DNA from: JBKCHH01 sp046302855
GTDB taxonomy: Bacteria > Pseudomonadota > Alphaproteobacteria > Rickettsiales > UBA8987
Assembly (NCBI GenBank): GCA_046302855.1
Contig: JBKCHH010000043.1
Span: 1 to 6,545 of the forward strand
DNA: 6,545 bases
Reading direction: 5' to 3'
Below, piece after piece: positions 5,720-6,545 of this stretch (position 1 is its first letter; each line of letters starts with the position of its first letter). The notes below the pieces were generated by a model. It did not search any database, was not told the DNA's origin, and was given only the letters and a program-made list of their open reading frames with translations. The position numbers and the translations under genes are program-made.

Positions 5720-6410
5720 ATTAATAAAATCTGGCATAGAGATTGAGGTTAAAAAAAGTAAGCTAGCGAAAAGGCAAAGAATAACAATTTCTGCAAAAGG
5801 GGTTAAGGTGGTTGCCCCGTACCTTGCCCCTAATCATCATATTAATAGCTTTATTGATAGTAATTTAGATTGGATTAAAAAAAAATATAGCGAACTGGGG
5901 CAGGTAAAAAAGCAAAGGCTAGAGCTGGTTGATAATGGCAAATTGCAGCTTTTTGGTGAAGATTTAACCATAAAAATTTCCCCTCAAACTGCCAAAAAAC
6001 CTAGTTTTTTGGTGAATGGTTCTTACCTGTATATAACTGCAAATCCAAACCTTACCCAAAAAGAGCTTTTAAACAAGTTTATCAACTGGCTTAAGGAAGA
6101 GCTTGAAGTTTACCTAGATTATAAAATTAATATTTTCGCAAAAGAGTTAAAACTTACGCCAAAGAGAATTTTTATCAAAAGGCAAAAAAGCCTGTGGGGA
6201 AGTTGTAGCCATCAAGGGAATTTAAACTTTAACCTAGCCCTAATTTTTTGCAAAAAAGAACTTATCGATTATGTTATAGTCCACGAAATGTGCCACCTAA
6301 AGCACCTAAACCACTCTTCTAAATTTTGGAAGCTAGTAGAATCAATCATTCCAGATTATAAGTTGAAGAGAAAAAAACTAAAGGGTTCTGGGAAGATTGA
6401 TTACCTATGA
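5694..6410 (+). CDS. YgjP/DUF45-type zinc metallopeptidase
   Basis: This is a predicted cytoplasmic zinc metallopeptidase of the YgjP-like (DUF45, M48-related) family, whose cellular role is poorly known. From the ATG at 5694 it has 238 residues, the usual size. The N-terminal half is a strand-rich domain with many Lys residues. The C-terminal catalytic domain has RQKSLWGSCS (163-172), a hallmark of the family, then HEMCH (197-201), giving zinc ligands His197 and His201 with catalytic Glu198, and NHSSKFW (206-212), with His207 the probable third ligand. I see no signal peptide. The frame is open from a TTG at 5658, but that start lacks a ribosome-binding site. GGGAGG at 5670-5675 lies 18 bases before 5694, farther than ideal, so the start is likely but not certain. 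It overlaps the glycosyltransferase by 26 bases in another frame, so translational coupling is expected. No functional link to glycan transfer is obvious. Confidence 0.9.
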   Translation: MPKKTVINKLIKSGIEIEVKKSKLAKRQRITISAKGVKVVAPYLAPNHHINSFIDSNLDWIKKKYSELGQVKKQRLELVDNGKLQLFGEDLTIKISPQTAKKPSFLVNGSYLYITANPNLTQKELLNKFINWLKEELEVYLDYKINIFAKELKLTPKRIFIKRQKSLWGSCSHQGNLNFNLALIFCKKELIDYVIVHEMCHLKHLNHSSKFWKLVESIIPDYKLKRKKLKGSGKIDYL

Positions 6411-6414
6411 AGCT

Positions 6415-6545
6415 GTCATTGCGAACGAGAGCTTTGCTTAGAAAGAGGCAATCCAGTTTATAAATACAATATTTTTGGCATATTTTTTTGAATTTTATTT
6501 GCTGGATTGCCACGCAACCCGCCTACGCTAAGGCTTCGGCGAGGT
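6415..6545. repeat. Palindromic intergenic repeat sequence, continuing past the window
   Basis: After the peptidase stop the sequence changes character. It begins GTCATTGCGAACGAGAG, includes GGCAATCCAG (6447-6456), then a 45-base very AT-rich stretch, then the exact reverse complement CTGGATTGCC (6502-6511), then ACGCAACC and a GC-rich hairpin with arms CGCC (6520-6523) and GGCG (6538-6541). ATTGC (6418-6422) can also pair with GCAAT (6448-6452). GTCATTGCGA...GCAATCC and CTGGATTGCCACGCAA recall the dispersed palindromic repeats common between genes in Rickettsiales and similar bacteria, though this is from memory. The inverted repeat may end transcription from the plus-strand pair, but it lacks a classic stem plus T-run. 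No ORF is supported here. Confidence 0.65.

Overview
The window is AT-rich and densely coded. It holds seven protein genes and three short intergenic stretches with strong inverted-repeat structure. The organism looks like a Gram-negative bacterium: it has a flagellar basal-body protein, a WaaE-like glycosyltransferase of the lipopolysaccharide-core type, and a half-size ABC exporter. The low G+C, the small palindromic repeats between genes and the general style of the proteins suggest an alphaproteobacterium, possibly a Rickettsiales-like or other host-associated lineage. This placement is an impression from the sequence, not a proof. The presence of trpE and fliE argues against an extremely reduced intracellular parasite.

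Layout. Bases 1-1706 (minus strand) carry an ABC exporter whose last residues lie outside the window. Only 33 bases separate its start from the divergent trpE (1740-3155, plus strand), so both promoters must overlap there or lie inside the opposite gene. Convergent to trpE is a minus-strand run transcribed in the order fliE (4794-4486), an O-methyltransferase (4337-3711) and dps (3668-3228). The 148-base gap between fliE and the methyltransferase holds two nested perfect inverted repeats, and the 42-base gap before dps holds a third. Divergent from fliE is a plus-strand pair: a family 2 glycosyltransferase (4928-5719) overlapped by a YgjP-type zinc metallopeptidase (5694-6410). The window ends in a repeat-like palindromic sequence (about 6415-6545) that continues past the edge.

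How the parts relate. There is no single pathway. TrpE starts tryptophan synthesis but has no trpG or other trp gene beside it. The exporter and glycosyltransferase both suit envelope biogenesis. Dps is an iron-storage and DNA-protection protein. FliE is separated from all other flagellar genes. The most unusual feature is regulatory. The ribosome-binding sites of both the methyltransferase and dps lie in the 3' arm of an inverted repeat. For the methyltransferase, the other arm begins at the fliE stop codon, an arrangement that could couple translation of the two genes.

I found no rRNA, tRNA, CRISPR array, insertion sequence or recognisable riboswitch, and no clearly novel multi-gene system.
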